64,000 nt of DNA from Hyphomicrobiales bacterium (GTDB lineage Bacteria > Pseudomonadota > Alphaproteobacteria > Rhizobiales > Methylopilaceae), in contig JALHQA010000010.1 of assembly GCA_022842205.1 (NCBI GenBank), forward strand, positions 1 to 64,000, in the 5' to 3' direction. The notes beneath the pieces are model-generated. The model ran no database searches. It had not been told where the DNA came from and was given only the letters and a program-made list of their open reading frames with translations. How positions within the stretch are numbered: position 1 is the first letter of the stretch; each line of letters opens with the position of its first letter. Positions 36,341-46,937 of this stretch are shown here, piece after piece. The position numbers were made by a program, and so were the translations under genes.

Positions 36341-37618
36341 TCAGTACCCGGCGATAATGCCGCGCTCTGTAACGACAGCCCAGTTTCCGCCAAGACGGCG
36401 GATGGCGAGTACCCGATTGCCGCCCGGCAGATTGTCGCCAGGCTCGACTTCCATCGGCGCGCCGCGTCCAGACTGCACGACGGCAATGCCATTATAGACG
36501 TCGCGTACCGCCCAGCCCTGCAGCACCGGCATCTCTGGCGTCGATCGAGGCTCATTGTAGGACGGCTGCAAATTGTAACGCGGCGGCGGAGGCGGCTCGG
36601 GTTCCGCGCGCGCGGTCTCCCGCGGCGGGGTAGCCGGCGGCGACGGGCGTTGTTCATTCAGATTGCGCGGGCCCGGCGCCAGTTCCCGTGGGGGCGGAGC
36701 GGGTGCGGCGGCCGTTTCACGGGCCGGCTCAGCCTTCGGCTTGGGTTCACTGGCCGTGGCAGGTGGCGGTGCGGGCTCCAGCTTCGCAGTTTCAGACGGA
36801 TCCGGCACAGGCGCAGGTACTGGCTCCGGAGACGGAGCGGGCTCCGGAGGCAATGCAGCGGTTTTCTCCTGCTCGGCGGCCGCGGCTTTGGCCGCTTCAG
36901 CGGCCGCCTTTTCTTCCTCGGCGGCTTTCACGCGCGCTTCCAGTTCCGCGATGCGCTCCTGAGCCGCCTTGAGCTCTTCGGCGTTCACAGCAACCGGTGC
37001 CGGTTCAGGCTGTTGAGCGGTTGAGGCCGTATCGTTGCCGCCGCCGAATTTCAGACCGAGACCCGATGCGCCATAGACGAACGCGACGCCACCGAGCGCC
37101 AGCGCAACGACGATGCCTGCCGCCATGGCCACAAAGCGGCCGCCTTTACTTTCGCCGGGGTCCGCAAGCGCGGGCTCCTGATGGTCGGCTGCATCGAAAA
37201 CTGCTGCGGTCCGCTCGTCTTCGTTCACCCGAAACGGATCGGCTTCCCTCTCCGGCTGGGCGTCTCGCTCCTGCGCCTGCTCGGGCTGCGAAATTGCAGG
37301 CGCGCGATAGTCATCCGACTCCGGCCCGGAGGCATCGATCTCGGATATCTCGGCGACCGGCTCCGGCGGTGCTTCAAAAACGGGCTCCGGACGCTCGGCA
37401 TAGCCCTCTGCAGGCACCGTTTCGAAGTCGCCGGCAGGAGGTTTGACTTCAGGAGCCGAAACGGGTCCGGATTCCAGGTGCGGCGGCTCCAGGCCCGGTT
37501 CAGCCCGAATCTCGGTATGTGGCTTCGGCCACAGGCTTTTCGCCGGTTTTACTTCTGGTGCCTGGCTCTTGGGTTCGGACACACCGCCCGCCATATCGTC
37601 GTTTGTCTTCTTGGCCAT
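36341..37618 (-). CDS. Single-pass, Pro/Glu/Ala-rich envelope protein of unknown function
   Basis: 425 aa. Residues 1 to about 160 are acidic, proline-rich and cytoplasmic; one membrane helix follows (FVAMAAGIVVALALGGVAFVYG, about 165-185, here over 20 residues so only its start FVAMAAGIVV matters); then a coiled coil (ELKAAQERIAELEARVKAAE), a long Pro-rich spacer suited to span the periplasm, and a compact C-terminal domain of about 60 residues (LQGWAVRDVYNGIAVVQSG, NRVLAIRRLGGNWAVVTERG). The layout recalls TonB, TolA or PilP-like bridges, but I see no TonB motif. Divergent from rhlE. Confidence 0.7.
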   Translation of the reverse strand: MAKKTNDDMAGGVSEPKSQAPEVKPAKSLWPKPHTEIRAEPGLEPPHLESGPVSAPEVKPPAGDFETVPAEGYAERPEPVFEAPPEPVAEISEIDASGPESDDYRAPAISQPEQAQERDAQPEREADPFRVNEDERTAAVFDAADHQEPALADPGESKGGRFVAMAAGIVVALALGGVAFVYGASGLGLKFGGGNDTASTAQQPEPAPVAVNAEELKAAQERIAELEARVKAAEEEKAAAEAAKAAAAEQEKTAALPPEPAPSPEPVPAPVPDPSETAKLEPAPPPATASEPKPKAEPARETAAAPAPPPRELAPGPRNLNEQRPSPPATPPRETARAEPEPPPPPRYNLQPSYNEPRSTPEMPVLQGWAVRDVYNGIAVVQSGRGAPMEVEPGDNLPGGNRVLAIRRLGGNWAVVTERGIIAGY

Positions 37619-37727
37619 AACGCTGGCAGCCCTGTGCTGATGGAGTATCGCGACTTTACCATCAATCTTGGCGGGACGGCGGCAAAGTAAAGAAAGGTTG
37701 CGATCGGCGACCTTAAGGTCCCTTGCC

Positions 37728-37755
37728 TTGACTCACGGTCATAGGTCCCTATGTT
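37728..37755 (+). promoter_or_regulatory. Promoter candidate for the DEAD-box helicase
   Basis: TTGACT (37728-37733), 16-nt spacer, TATGTT (37750-37755), 66 nt before the ATG at 37822. The leader between is long enough for regulation, as in cold-induced helicases, but nothing specific is visible. Confidence 0.4.
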
Positions 37756-37821
37756 GCGGCCAACAGGGAAACGCCCGCAGAACGCTGCGATTTATTCACC
37801 TGCGGACCCGAAAACATCTCA

Positions 37822-39177
37822 ATGACCTTTGACGAACTCGGGCTGAGCCCAAAAGTCCTCGCCGCGGTGGAGGCCACGGGCTACACCACGCCCACCCCGA
37901 TTCAGGCCCAGGCGATCCCGCATGTGCTCGCCAAGCGAGACGTCTTGGGCATCGCCCAGACGGGCACTGGCAAGACCGCCAGCTTCACTTTGCCGATGCT
38001 CACGCGCCTGGAAACCGGCCGTCCGCGGGCGCGCATGCCACGTACGCTCATTCTCGAGCCGACGCGCGAACTTGCGGCGCAGGTCGAGGAAAGCTTCAAT
38101 CGCTACGGCGTCAATCACAAGCTTTCGGTCGCTCTGTTGATCGGTGGTCTCTCGTTTGGCGATCAGGACGCCAAGCTGACCCGCGGCGTCGACGTCCTGA
38201 TCGCAACGCCGGGTCGTCTTCTCGACCATTTCGAGCGTGGTCGGCTGCTGATGACCGGCATTGAAATACTCGTCATAGACGAAGCCGATCGGATGCTCGA
38301 CATGGGCTTCATTCCCGACATTGAGCGAATCTGTAAACTGATACCGCCGGCGCGCCAGACGCTGTTCTTCTCCGCGACGATGCCGCCGGAAATCCAGCGA
38401 CTGGTCTCCCAGTTCCTGAAAGATCCGGTGAAGATCGAGGTTGCCAAGCCGTCGTCCACCTCTGCAACAATCGCCCAAAACCTCATCGCATGCAGTTCGG
38501 ACCAAACCGAAAAGCGCGATGTTCTTCGCCGCGCGATCCGAACTGAAGAAAACTTCAAGAATGCCATCGTGTTCTGCAACAGGAAACGCGACATTGGCAC
38601 CCTGCACCGATCGCTGCAGAAACATGGCTTCAAGGCCGTGGCTCTCCATGGTGACATGGACCAGCGCGCCCGCATGCAGGCTCTTGATCAGTTCAAGACC
38701 GGCGAGGCCGAACTTCTCGTGGCTTCCGACGTCGCGGCGCGCGGCCTCGATATTCCAGCCGTCAGCCATGTCTTCAACTACGACGTCCCGATACACGCCG
38801 AAGACTACGTGCATCGAATTGGCCGCACGGGCCGCGCCGGACTCTCCGGCACATCCATCACACTCGTCGCACCGTCAGATAAGCGCTATCTCTCCGCAAT
38901 CGAAAAACTGATTGGCCAGGATATTTCTTGGAAAGGCGCGCCGACCGCTGCAAGCGCGGCCCCCTCCCGCACGGATGACGAACCAAGGCAAAAAGAGCGC
39001 AACAAAAAGCGCGTTGCACGTCCCGCGCCAGTAAAAGCAAAAGAAGAAAAGTCCGTTGCCAAGGACCGCCCACGATCGCATCGTCCTCGGAATGAGGATG
39101 ACGCACCAACGCCCGTTGGAATGGGCGACCATATCCCCCAGTTTCTGCTGAAGCCGGTTCGGTTCAAAAACGCCTAA
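37822..39177 (+). CDS. DEAD-box ATP-dependent RNA helicase (RhlE-like)
   Basis: 451 aa. All core motifs are present: Q motif (FDELGLSPKVLAAVEATGY, PTPIQAQAIP), AQTGTGKT, PTRELA, TPGRLLDHF, DEAD, SAT, VASDVAARGLDI, HRIGRTGRAG. The C-terminal 80 residues are basic and unstructured (KKRVARPAPVKAKEE), as in RhlE-type proteins, and probably bind RNA. Such helicases remodel RNA in ribosome assembly and mRNA decay. Single gene with its own promoter candidate. Confidence 0.93.
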   Translation: MTFDELGLSPKVLAAVEATGYTTPTPIQAQAIPHVLAKRDVLGIAQTGTGKTASFTLPMLTRLETGRPRARMPRTLILEPTRELAAQVEESFNRYGVNHKLSVALLIGGLSFGDQDAKLTRGVDVLIATPGRLLDHFERGRLLMTGIEILVIDEADRMLDMGFIPDIERICKLIPPARQTLFFSATMPPEIQRLVSQFLKDPVKIEVAKPSSTSATIAQNLIACSSDQTEKRDVLRRAIRTEENFKNAIVFCNRKRDIGTLHRSLQKHGFKAVALHGDMDQRARMQALDQFKTGEAELLVASDVAARGLDIPAVSHVFNYDVPIHAEDYVHRIGRTGRAGLSGTSITLVAPSDKRYLSAIEKLIGQDISWKGAPTAASAAPSRTDDEPRQKERNKKRVARPAPVKAKEEKSVAKDRPRSHRPRNEDDAPTPVGMGDHIPQFLLKPVRFKNA

Positions 39178-39302
39178 ACTCCTTTGCGTAAGTGGGTTTC
39201 TGCATCGCGATCCAATTCGATTTAACCGGCGGTTAAACGTTAAGGCGCACCCTGTGCCTGTTGTGCTGGCAAAAGCCAGAATGGCTCAGCGCGACCGGGG
39301 GA

Positions 39303-40364
39303 ATGACGATGCCAGAAAGCAGCGGAGATGACTTCGAACGGACAATCGTTTTTGGCGAGTCCGCTATTGAGCGCATCCGTGCTTACCGGCACCCCGCCTA
39401 TCCGCGCATCTACGAGGTCTGGTACACTTACGCGACCTGTTACAATCCGCTTCTGAATCAAGCCATCAATGATGTTTTGAAAAAGCGGGGCACGCTGTCT
39501 GAACAGGACCTCGACGCACTTTACGACATGCACTTGTCCGCCGCGCGTTTCCCCACGCGATATGATGAGGTTGGGACAAAAATTCGCGAAGAAGTCGATC
39601 TGATGGTTGAGCAGCTCGATAAGGCGCGCAATTCATCCGATGCGTACAATTCGGCACTCGACGGTATCAGCCAAAGCGTGGACGGCGCCGACCACGAAAA
39701 AGTCAAAACAATCATCGGAAACCTTCTGCGCGCTACGATCGAGATGCGATCCGCTAACGGTGAGCTTGAGAGCCAGCTTGTTCAATCCAAGCAGGAAATG
39801 CTCAAGCTGCACGACAAGCTCGAAGCAATTCGTGCCGAGTCGCTGACCGACCCGCTTACTCTGCTATCCAATCGCAAGTTCTTCGAAATGGCGCTTGAAA
39901 AAGCGCTAAGCGAGGGCAAGCCCTTCTCATTGCTTGTCACGGACATCGACCACTTTAAGCTTTTCAATGACAAATACGGCCACCTGACCGGCGATCAGGT
40001 TCTGCGGCTCGTCGCGACAGCGGTTAAGCAGAATGTCAAAGGTCAGGACATTGCGGCCCGCTATGGCGGCGAGGAGTTTGCAATCATCTTGCCGGGTACA
40101 ACGCTGCGCCCGGCTGTTACCGTCGCGGATCATATCCGCCGCGCCGTCATGGGCAAAGAATTGGTGAAACGTTCAACGGGCGAGAATTTGGGCCGCGTAA
40201 CAATCTCGATCGGTGTCGCAACGTTCCATTCGAACGACAATGCAGCCACAATCATCGAGCGTGCTGACATGTGTCTGTACGCGGCCAAGCGTGCTGGTCG
40301 CAACCGCGTGGTCTGCGAGACCGACCCCGAAGTTCACAACGCGACTACCAATCGGGTTGCCTGA
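39303..40364 (+). CDS. Diguanylate cyclase (GGEEF) with uncharacterised N-terminal domain
   Basis: 353 aa. C-terminal GGDEF domain: DPLTLLSNRKFFE, VTDIDHFKLFNDKYGH and active-site GGEEF (255-259), so it should make c-di-GMP. The inhibitory site RxxD is KGQD (246-249) here, so product inhibition may be weak. Residues 1 to about 150 form a helical domain (FERTIVFGESAIERIRAYR, YEVWYTYATCYNP) without membrane helices, seen in other alphaproteobacterial cyclases and of unknown input. A coiled coil (150-180) joins the two. Start at 39303 has a GGGGG run upstream. Confidence 0.92.
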   Translation: MTMPESSGDDFERTIVFGESAIERIRAYRHPAYPRIYEVWYTYATCYNPLLNQAINDVLKKRGTLSEQDLDALYDMHLSAARFPTRYDEVGTKIREEVDLMVEQLDKARNSSDAYNSALDGISQSVDGADHEKVKTIIGNLLRATIEMRSANGELESQLVQSKQEMLKLHDKLEAIRAESLTDPLTLLSNRKFFEMALEKALSEGKPFSLLVTDIDHFKLFNDKYGHLTGDQVLRLVATAVKQNVKGQDIAARYGGEEFAIILPGTTLRPAVTVADHIRRAVMGKELVKRSTGENLGRVTISIGVATFHSNDNAATIIERADMCLYAAKRAGRNRVVCETDPEVHNATTNRVA

Positions 40365-40373
40365 TCACGATTG

Positions 40374-40745
40374 TTATTCGGCGGCCCGAAGACCGTCGGG
40401 CTTCGCGGGCACAATTTCGATGCTCTCTCCGCAGCCGCAGGCCGACACCTGGTTCGGGTTGTTGAAAACGAAACGGGAAGACATCTTCTCGGTCACATAG
40501 TCCATTTCAGTGCCGAGCAAGAAAAGAAGTGCTTGCGGCTCGACCATTACGGTCACGCCTTTGTCCTGGATTATCTCGTCACCCTTCTCGGGCCCGGCAG
40601 CATAGTCCATTGTGTACTCCATGCCCGCGCAGCCGCCCTTTTTAACTCCGACCCTCAGGCCGGCGATCGGGGTTTCAGACCGCTCGATGATATCCCTTAC
40701 CCGGGCTGCGGCACGGTCGGTAAGCTTCATGACTGGAATTGGCAT
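40374..40745 (-). CDS. A-type Fe-S cluster carrier (SufA/IscA family)
   Basis: 123 aa. Carries a cluster on C39 (KKGGCAGMEY), C103 and C105 (SACGCGES), the three conserved cysteines of the HesB/IscA family. AGGAG before MPIPVMKLTD sets the start; the frame is open 17 codons upstream. It stands alone, not in a suf or isc operon, and converges on the diguanylate cyclase. A second A-type carrier, erpA, is at 54491. Confidence 0.92.
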   Translation of the reverse strand: MPIPVMKLTDRAAARVRDIIERSETPIAGLRVGVKKGGCAGMEYTMDYAAGPEKGDEIIQDKGVTVMVEPQALLFLLGTEMDYVTEKMSSRFVFNNPNQVSACGCGESIEIVPAKPDGLRAAE

Positions 40746-40848
40746 TGGCGCTCCTGCCGGTTCAAGGCCGGCACGAAAATTCACTACCACTCGCATAATA
40801 GCGTGATTTCAACACGTTACATATGGTGTGACAGTATGCAGTTGCAAA

Positions 40849-40871
40849 CCCGCCGCCCATGAGGCGACGGG
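40849..40871 (-). terminator. Terminator after the DUF3597 gene
   Basis: Stem CCCGCCGCC / GGCGACGGG (9 bp with one G-T pair), loop CATGA. On the minus strand it is followed by TTTGC, 27 nt past the stop of the DUF3597 gene. Confidence 0.6.
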
Positions 40872-40897
40872 CTGAGCAATATCAATCGCTTAGATTA

Positions 40898-41290
40898 TCA
40901 ATCCTTGAGATCCGCAGGCACCTTGCCGCCATTGGCGGCGAGTTTGGCGATGACCTGTTTGTGGAGCCAGATATTCATCTTGGCAGAATCATCCTTGTCG
41001 CCGGTGTAGCCAAGCTCGTCCGCGAGCTCCTGGCGGGCCTTTAAGCTGGAATCCAGCTTCAAGGCCTTCATTAGATCCACGATCGATGTTTTCCAGTTAA
41101 GCTTCTGGCCGCTCTCGTTCACCGCCGCATCAAGAACGGCCGACACATCGACAGTCTGCGGAGGCGGCGCCGTTGCGACATCGCCAGAAGCCGGGGCTGC
41201 AGCGCCACCGGCTGGGGCCGTTCCTGCCGGCGCTGCCTGGGCTTCGCTGGTGCCGAAAATCTTGCTGAAAATCTTTCCGAGAATGCTCAT
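40898..41290 (-). CDS. DUF3597 domain protein
   Basis: 130 aa. Begins MSILGKIFSKIFG, then an Ala/Pro/Gly-rich linker of about 25 residues, then a compact helical domain (VDVSAVLDAAVNESGQKLNW, TSIVDLMKALKLDSSLKAR) that matches DUF3597. Family members are small and often annotated as LysM-associated or stress proteins; function unknown. No signal peptide. Confidence 0.8.
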   Translation of the reverse strand: MSILGKIFSKIFGTSEAQAAPAGTAPAGGAAAPASGDVATAPPPQTVDVSAVLDAAVNESGQKLNWKTSIVDLMKALKLDSSLKARQELADELGYTGDKDDSAKMNIWLHKQVIAKLAANGGKVPADLKD

Positions 41291-41385
41291 CGCCGTGTCT
41301 CCGTGAGTGGCCGTCGCTTTTCAGTCATCAGCCGCACCCCGCCCGAACGGAAGGTTACATCAAGGTTTGTGACGAGACCATCGCA

Positions 41386-42054
41386 CTAAAGCGAAATGGC
41401 GCGCCCCGCTATGAGGGGAACGAACCTCACGGCGATGAGCGGCTTCTCGGTGATCTTGCCCTTCGCGCTCTTCTCGATGCGGACAAGTTTTTGTTCTCCG
41501 CCCTGTGCACCGATCGGGATGATCATGATGCCGTCCGGAGCAAGTTGCTCAATCAACAGTTTGGGAACCTGGTCCGCCGCCGCCGTTACGATAATGCGCT
41601 CAAAAGGAGCCTGCGCAGGCCAGCCCAAAGACCCATCGCCCGGCATGGACGTGATGTTTGCCAGGCGCAGCGCATTGAACCGCAACTCGGCCGCACCAAT
41701 CAATGTACGGAAGCGGTCGATGGTGTACACACGCTTGGCGATCCGCGCGAGAACGGCGGTCTGGTAGCCCGATCCTGTGCCGATTTCGAGCACTTTATGC
41801 GTGTTATCAAGCTCAAGCAGCTGGGTCATGTACGCGACGATAAACGGCTGGCTTATCGTCTGACCGCACGCAATGGGCAGAGCCCGATCGGCATACGCGT
41901 GCTCTTCAAGTCCATCGGACACAAACAGCGTACGCGGCACGGTCTCGAGAGCACGCAGAACGTTGTTATCGCGGATACCGCGCTGCCGGAGCGACAGCTG
42001 AAACGCGGCACGTTCGCGAGCTTCTATTTCATCGCGCGGCCCATGACCGGGCAT
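41386..42054 (-). CDS. pcm: Protein-L-isoaspartate O-methyltransferase
   Basis: 222 aa. Methylates isoaspartyl residues to start their repair, using SAM. The family motifs are ACGQTISQPFIVAYMTQLL, the SAM loop VLEIGTGSGYQTAVLA and DGSLGWPAQAPFERIIVTAA. Follows surE by 5 nt, the conserved surE-pcm pair of stationary-phase survival genes. Last gene of the long scp-tat-serS-surE-pcm run. Confidence 0.95.
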   Translation of the reverse strand: MPGHGPRDEIEARERAAFQLSLRQRGIRDNNVLRALETVPRTLFVSDGLEEHAYADRALPIACGQTISQPFIVAYMTQLLELDNTHKVLEIGTGSGYQTAVLARIAKRVYTIDRFRTLIGAAELRFNALRLANITSMPGDGSLGWPAQAPFERIIVTAAADQVPKLLIEQLAPDGIMIIPIGAQGGEQKLVRIEKSAKGKITEKPLIAVRFVPLIAGRAISL

Positions 42055-42059
42055 GACCG

Positions 42060-42829
42060 CTAGACTCCTCCCTCAAGGGCCGCATCATAACGTGCTTTCA
42101 GGTCATGATCGGTCATATCAACACGCAACGGCGTGACGGAAATGAACCCTTCGGCGACAGCTTTCAGATCCGAATCCTGAGATGGATCACCTATGTCATG
42201 GCCAATGACCAGCCAGAAGTACGGATTGCCGCGCCCGTCCCTACGCTGCTCGACATCCGCCTGCCACTGCGAACGCTGCCCTTGGCGCGTCGCGCGCAGT
42301 CCAGCGATTTCCTCCGCCGGGAGCGGCGGAAAGTTCACATTCACGAGCCCGCCTGACGGAATGCCGGCTGTCAACACACGTTCGATAACACGCGGCCCAT
42401 GTGTTCGCGATGCGGAATAGTCGACATCATCGCGGTGTCCTGGAGGATAGCCCTGCGAGAGTGCAATAGCGGGAATACCAAGAAGCGCGCCTTCAATGGC
42501 TCCCGCGACCGTACCGGAATAGGTGATATCTTCCGCCAGATTGTGCCCGCGGTTGATGCCGGACAGCAGAAGTTCGGGAGGGCTCCCTGCCATGACATGC
42601 CTGGCACCCAGGATCACGCAATCCGTCGGCGTTCCCTTCACTGCGAACCTCTTTTCCCCTGCCTGGCGCAAGCGCAAGGGATCGTTCAGAGACAAGGAGT
42701 GAGCTACCCCGGATTGATCGTATTCCGGCGCGATGACCCAAACATCGTCCGAAATCGACCGCGCAATGTCCTCCAGCGCATCAAGACCAGGCGAATGGAT
42801 ACCGTCGTCGTTCGTGATGAGAATACGCA

Positions 42830-42830
<1 letters not shown>
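42060..42830 (-). CDS. surE: 5'-nucleotidase SurE
   Basis: 256 aa metal-dependent nucleoside monophosphate phosphatase. MRILITNDDGIHSPG holds the metal-binding DD, with GVAHSLSLNDPLR and LLLSGINRGHNLAEDITYSG further on. Start overlaps the serS stop by one base (TGATG). Confidence 0.97.
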
Positions 42831-44257
<1,427 letters not shown>

Positions 44258-44305
44258 TTATCTCTGCCGCTAATTTATTGATCGCATGAAAGAAACGAGA
44301 TCGGA

Positions 44306-45091
44306 TCAGGCCGCTTCGGCGCTTTCCTTGGCGCGCTTTCTTTCGACCACCCGGACCAGATAGATGGAAAGCTCGTAGAGCAGCAAAGTAGGCACCGCAA
44401 GGGCGAACTGGCTGATGATATCCGGCGGCGTGAGCACTGCGGCGATCGCAAATACGACCACGATGGCGTATTTCCGTTTTTCCACGAGCCAGCGGGCATC
44501 GATGAATCCGGCACGCGCGAGCAGGGTCAGAATGACCGGCGTCTGGAAGCAGATGCCGAAGGCCAGGATCAGGGCCATGATAAGCGACAGATATTCGCTC
44601 GTCCGCGCGACGAGGTGGATGCCCGCCTGCCCGGGGGCACCAGCCTGCTCCATCGACAAGAAGAACCTCATCGCCAGCGGCATGGCACCAAAATAAACAA
44701 ACGCGGCACCCAAAAAGAATAAAATGGGGGTGGCGATAAGATATGGAAAGAAAGCCGCGCGCTCGTTCTTATAAAGACCGGGCGCGACAAACTTGTAAAT
44801 CTGAATTGCAATTATCGGAAACGCGATAAAAAACGCCCCAAATAGAGCAAGCTTGATCTGAGTGATCAGATATTCTTGCGGCGCAGTATAAATAAGTTGG
44901 AGTTCTTTTTGCGGACCCGCTGCGAACTCATAAGGCCATAGCAAGATATTGAAAATCTGGTTGGCGAAAGCAAAGCAGACAACGAAAGCGGCGGCAATTG
45001 CCAGCAATGCCTTGATAAGACGCGACCTGAGCTCGATCAGGTGCTCCATCAACGGCGCTCTGGAGGATTCGACCTCGTCCTCGACGCTCAC
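44306..45091 (-). CDS. tatC: Sec-independent protein translocase TatC
   Basis: 261 aa, six membrane helices; recognises twin-arginine signal peptides. Conserved N-terminus MEHLIELRSRLIKAL, and FPIIAIQIYKFVAPGLYKNE. The start is GTG overlapping the tatB stop (GTGA). Confidence 0.96.
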   Translation of the reverse strand: MSVEDEVESSRAPLMEHLIELRSRLIKALLAIAAAFVVCFAFANQIFNILLWPYEFAAGPQKELQLIYTAPQEYLITQIKLALFGAFFIAFPIIAIQIYKFVAPGLYKNERAAFFPYLIATPILFFLGAAFVYFGAMPLAMRFFLSMEQAGAPGQAGIHLVARTSEYLSLIMALILAFGICFQTPVILTLLARAGFIDARWLVEKRKYAIVVVFAIAAVLTPPDIISQFALAVPTLLLYELSIYLVRVVERKRAKESAEAA

Positions 45092-45486
45092 GACTTGGGC
45101 TCCGCTTTCTTTCTCGGCGCCCGCTTCGGTTTGGGCTTGGGATCAGACACCGGGGATGGCCGCGACTTTTCAACCTTCGCCGACTCCGGGGCCGACAGAG
45201 CCGCAGGCGCCTCGACGAGCGACTTGACCTCCTGCCCTGCGCTGCGCACCGGGTCGCTCACGGTGTTGAAGCCGGACTTCAAATCCGTCACTTCGCGCCG
45301 AAGCTCGTCAAGCTCGGCTTCCCGCATTGCCTGATTAACCTGGCCCTGGAAGTCCGACGCCATGCGACGCACGGTGCCCATCCATTTACCAGCCTGGCGC
45401 AAAGCGGCCGGTAGGTCCTTCGGGCCGATCACCACAAGGGCAACCGCGCCGACAACCAGCATTTCGGACCAACCGATATCGAACAT
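45088..45486 (-). CDS. tatB: Sec-independent protein translocase TatB
   Basis: 132 aa. N-terminal helix MFDIGWSEMLVVGAVALVVI with the conserved Glu, then the GPKDLPAALRQAGKW hinge and amphipathic helix, then a basic, Pro-rich tail. Forms the receptor complex with TatC. Confidence 0.95.
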   Translation of the reverse strand: MFDIGWSEMLVVGAVALVVIGPKDLPAALRQAGKWMGTVRRMASDFQGQVNQAMREAELDELRREVTDLKSGFNTVSDPVRSAGQEVKSLVEAPAALSAPESAKVEKSRPSPVSDPKPKPKRAPRKKAEPKS

Positions 45487-45520
45487 GAACTAAGTCTCAG
45501 CGCCGACCGCGCCACTCAAC

Positions 45521-45772
45521 TCAGGTCTTTTCCTTAGCGCGCTTGGCGGGGGCTTTCTTGGCCGTGGCCTTTTTCGGCTCTGGCTTAGCCTCATGCTCGA
45601 TGACCTCATATTCCTCGGTGCGCTTCGGAATATAAGCTTCGTCGTCTTCGGCCATGCCTTTCTTGAAGCTTTTAATGCCCTTCGCGAGATCGCCCATCAT
45701 CTCGGAAATCTTGCCTCGGCCGAACAGCAGCAGCGCGATAACGATGACGACCAGCCAATGGGTCAGACTCAT
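45521..45772 (-). CDS. tatA: Sec-independent protein translocase TatA
   Basis: 83 aa from [20 protein letters not shown], with the [20 protein letters not shown] hinge and amphipathic helix typical of TatA/E and a Lys/Ala-rich tail. The frame is open upstream but the conserved start is at 45772. Pore-forming partner of TatBC. The usual upstream neighbour scpB is displaced by an ABC ATPase gene. Confidence 0.95.
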   Translation of the reverse strand: MSLTHWLVVIVIALLLFGRGKISEMMGDLAKGIKSFKKGMAEDDEAYIPKRTEEYEVIEHEAKPEPKKATAKKAPAKRAKEKT

Positions 45773-45836
45773 GACGGCAAATCCTTGAAATATCCGGCCG
45801 CGCGGGGGATCCGGCGGCAAATTCTCATTCTAGAAA

Positions 45837-46937
45837 CTAGGTTTCGCTCGCAGGAAACACAAGCGCCTGCTGGGGATCGAAGGTCACGCCCACTTCAGCA
45901 GCTTCCTGCCAAAGCCCAGCAACCGCCCGTGCCCGGAGAGGAACATCGAGACCCTCAACCGCGATCTCCAAATGATCGGTGTCACCCAGGAAACGGGAAT
46001 AAAGCACCCGTCCAGGCCTGCCGGCCGAATCCAGCCGGATGGCCGATGGCCTGAGAGCCACAACCGCCGCGCCGTCAGGCACCCCGACCGCGGGCGCGGT
46101 ACCCAGTGACGTTTCAACGCGACCGCCGCGCACCTGACCTTCGATTTCGTTGACCTCGCTGAAGAAGCGAGCCGCGAACAGGCTGGTGGGCCGGCGATAA
46201 AGCTCTTCCGGCGATCCTTCCTGAAGAAGCGAACCTTCGTGCATCAAAGCTATGCGATCGGCCATGCGCATAGCTTCTTCCGGATCGTGGGTAACCAGGA
46301 GGGACGTCGCCTGCGTCTCCCGCAAAACCGCCAGCGTCTCTTCACGCACACTGTCTCGCAGCCGGCGATCGAGACCGGAAAACGGCTCGTCCATCAGCAG
46401 GACACCCGGACGCGGCGCCACGGCCCGGGCCAACGCCACACGCTGCTGTTCACCTCCGGACAATTCATGCGGGTAATCGTCCGCATGCTGAATGAGCCCG
46501 ACGCGATCCAGCGCCTTGAGCGCGACTTTCCGCGCATCCGCGCGCAGCAGGGTTCTCAAACCGAACACGACATTGTCATGTACGGACATATGCGGGAACA
46601 GCGCATAATCCTGAAAAACGAAACCGATGCCGCGCATCTCGGGCGGCTGGAAGACGTTGTCGCTTGCGACGGCGCGGTTGTCGAGCAGCACCCGCCCCGC
46701 AGTCTGCCGTTCGATTCCGGCGGCAATCCGCAACAGAGTGGTTTTTCCGCACCCTGAACGCCCAAGAAGCGCGACGATCTCGCCCGGCGCAATGTCCAGA
46801 CAAAAATCGGAGACGGCCGTCAGCGCGCCGTAGCGATGAGTAATCTTATCGAATGTCAGGCGTGCCGGAATGGCAGCCCCCGCCGTGCCGCGCTGTCCCC
46901 ATCTGGGCCAAGCTGCCCTTGCAGGACTCGCCGTCAT
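45837..46937 (-). CDS. ABC transporter ATP-binding protein (FbpC/PotA-like), orphan
   Basis: 366 aa. ATPase domain: Walker A LLGRSGCGKTTL, Q-loop FQDYALFPHMSV, signature LSGGEQQRVALARA, Walker B LLMDEPFSGLD, H-loop LVTHDPEEA. The C-terminal about 110 residues look like a TOBE/OB regulatory domain (ALRPSAIRLDSAG, FLGDTDHLEIAV). This fits the iron(III), polyamine or thiamine importer class. No permease or binding-protein gene is in the window. Its start overlaps the scpB stop (ATGA) and it precedes tatA by 64 nt, so it is embedded in the scp-tat operon. Confidence 0.9.
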   Translation of the reverse strand: MTASPARAAWPRWGQRGTAGAAIPARLTFDKITHRYGALTAVSDFCLDIAPGEIVALLGRSGCGKTTLLRIAAGIERQTAGRVLLDNRAVASDNVFQPPEMRGIGFVFQDYALFPHMSVHDNVVFGLRTLLRADARKVALKALDRVGLIQHADDYPHELSGGEQQRVALARAVAPRPGVLLMDEPFSGLDRRLRDSVREETLAVLRETQATSLLVTHDPEEAMRMADRIALMHEGSLLQEGSPEELYRRPTSLFAARFFSEVNEIEGQVRGGRVETSLGTAPAVGVPDGAAVVALRPSAIRLDSAGRPGRVLYSRFLGDTDHLEIAVEGLDVPLRARAVAGLWQEAAEVGVTFDPQQALVFPASET

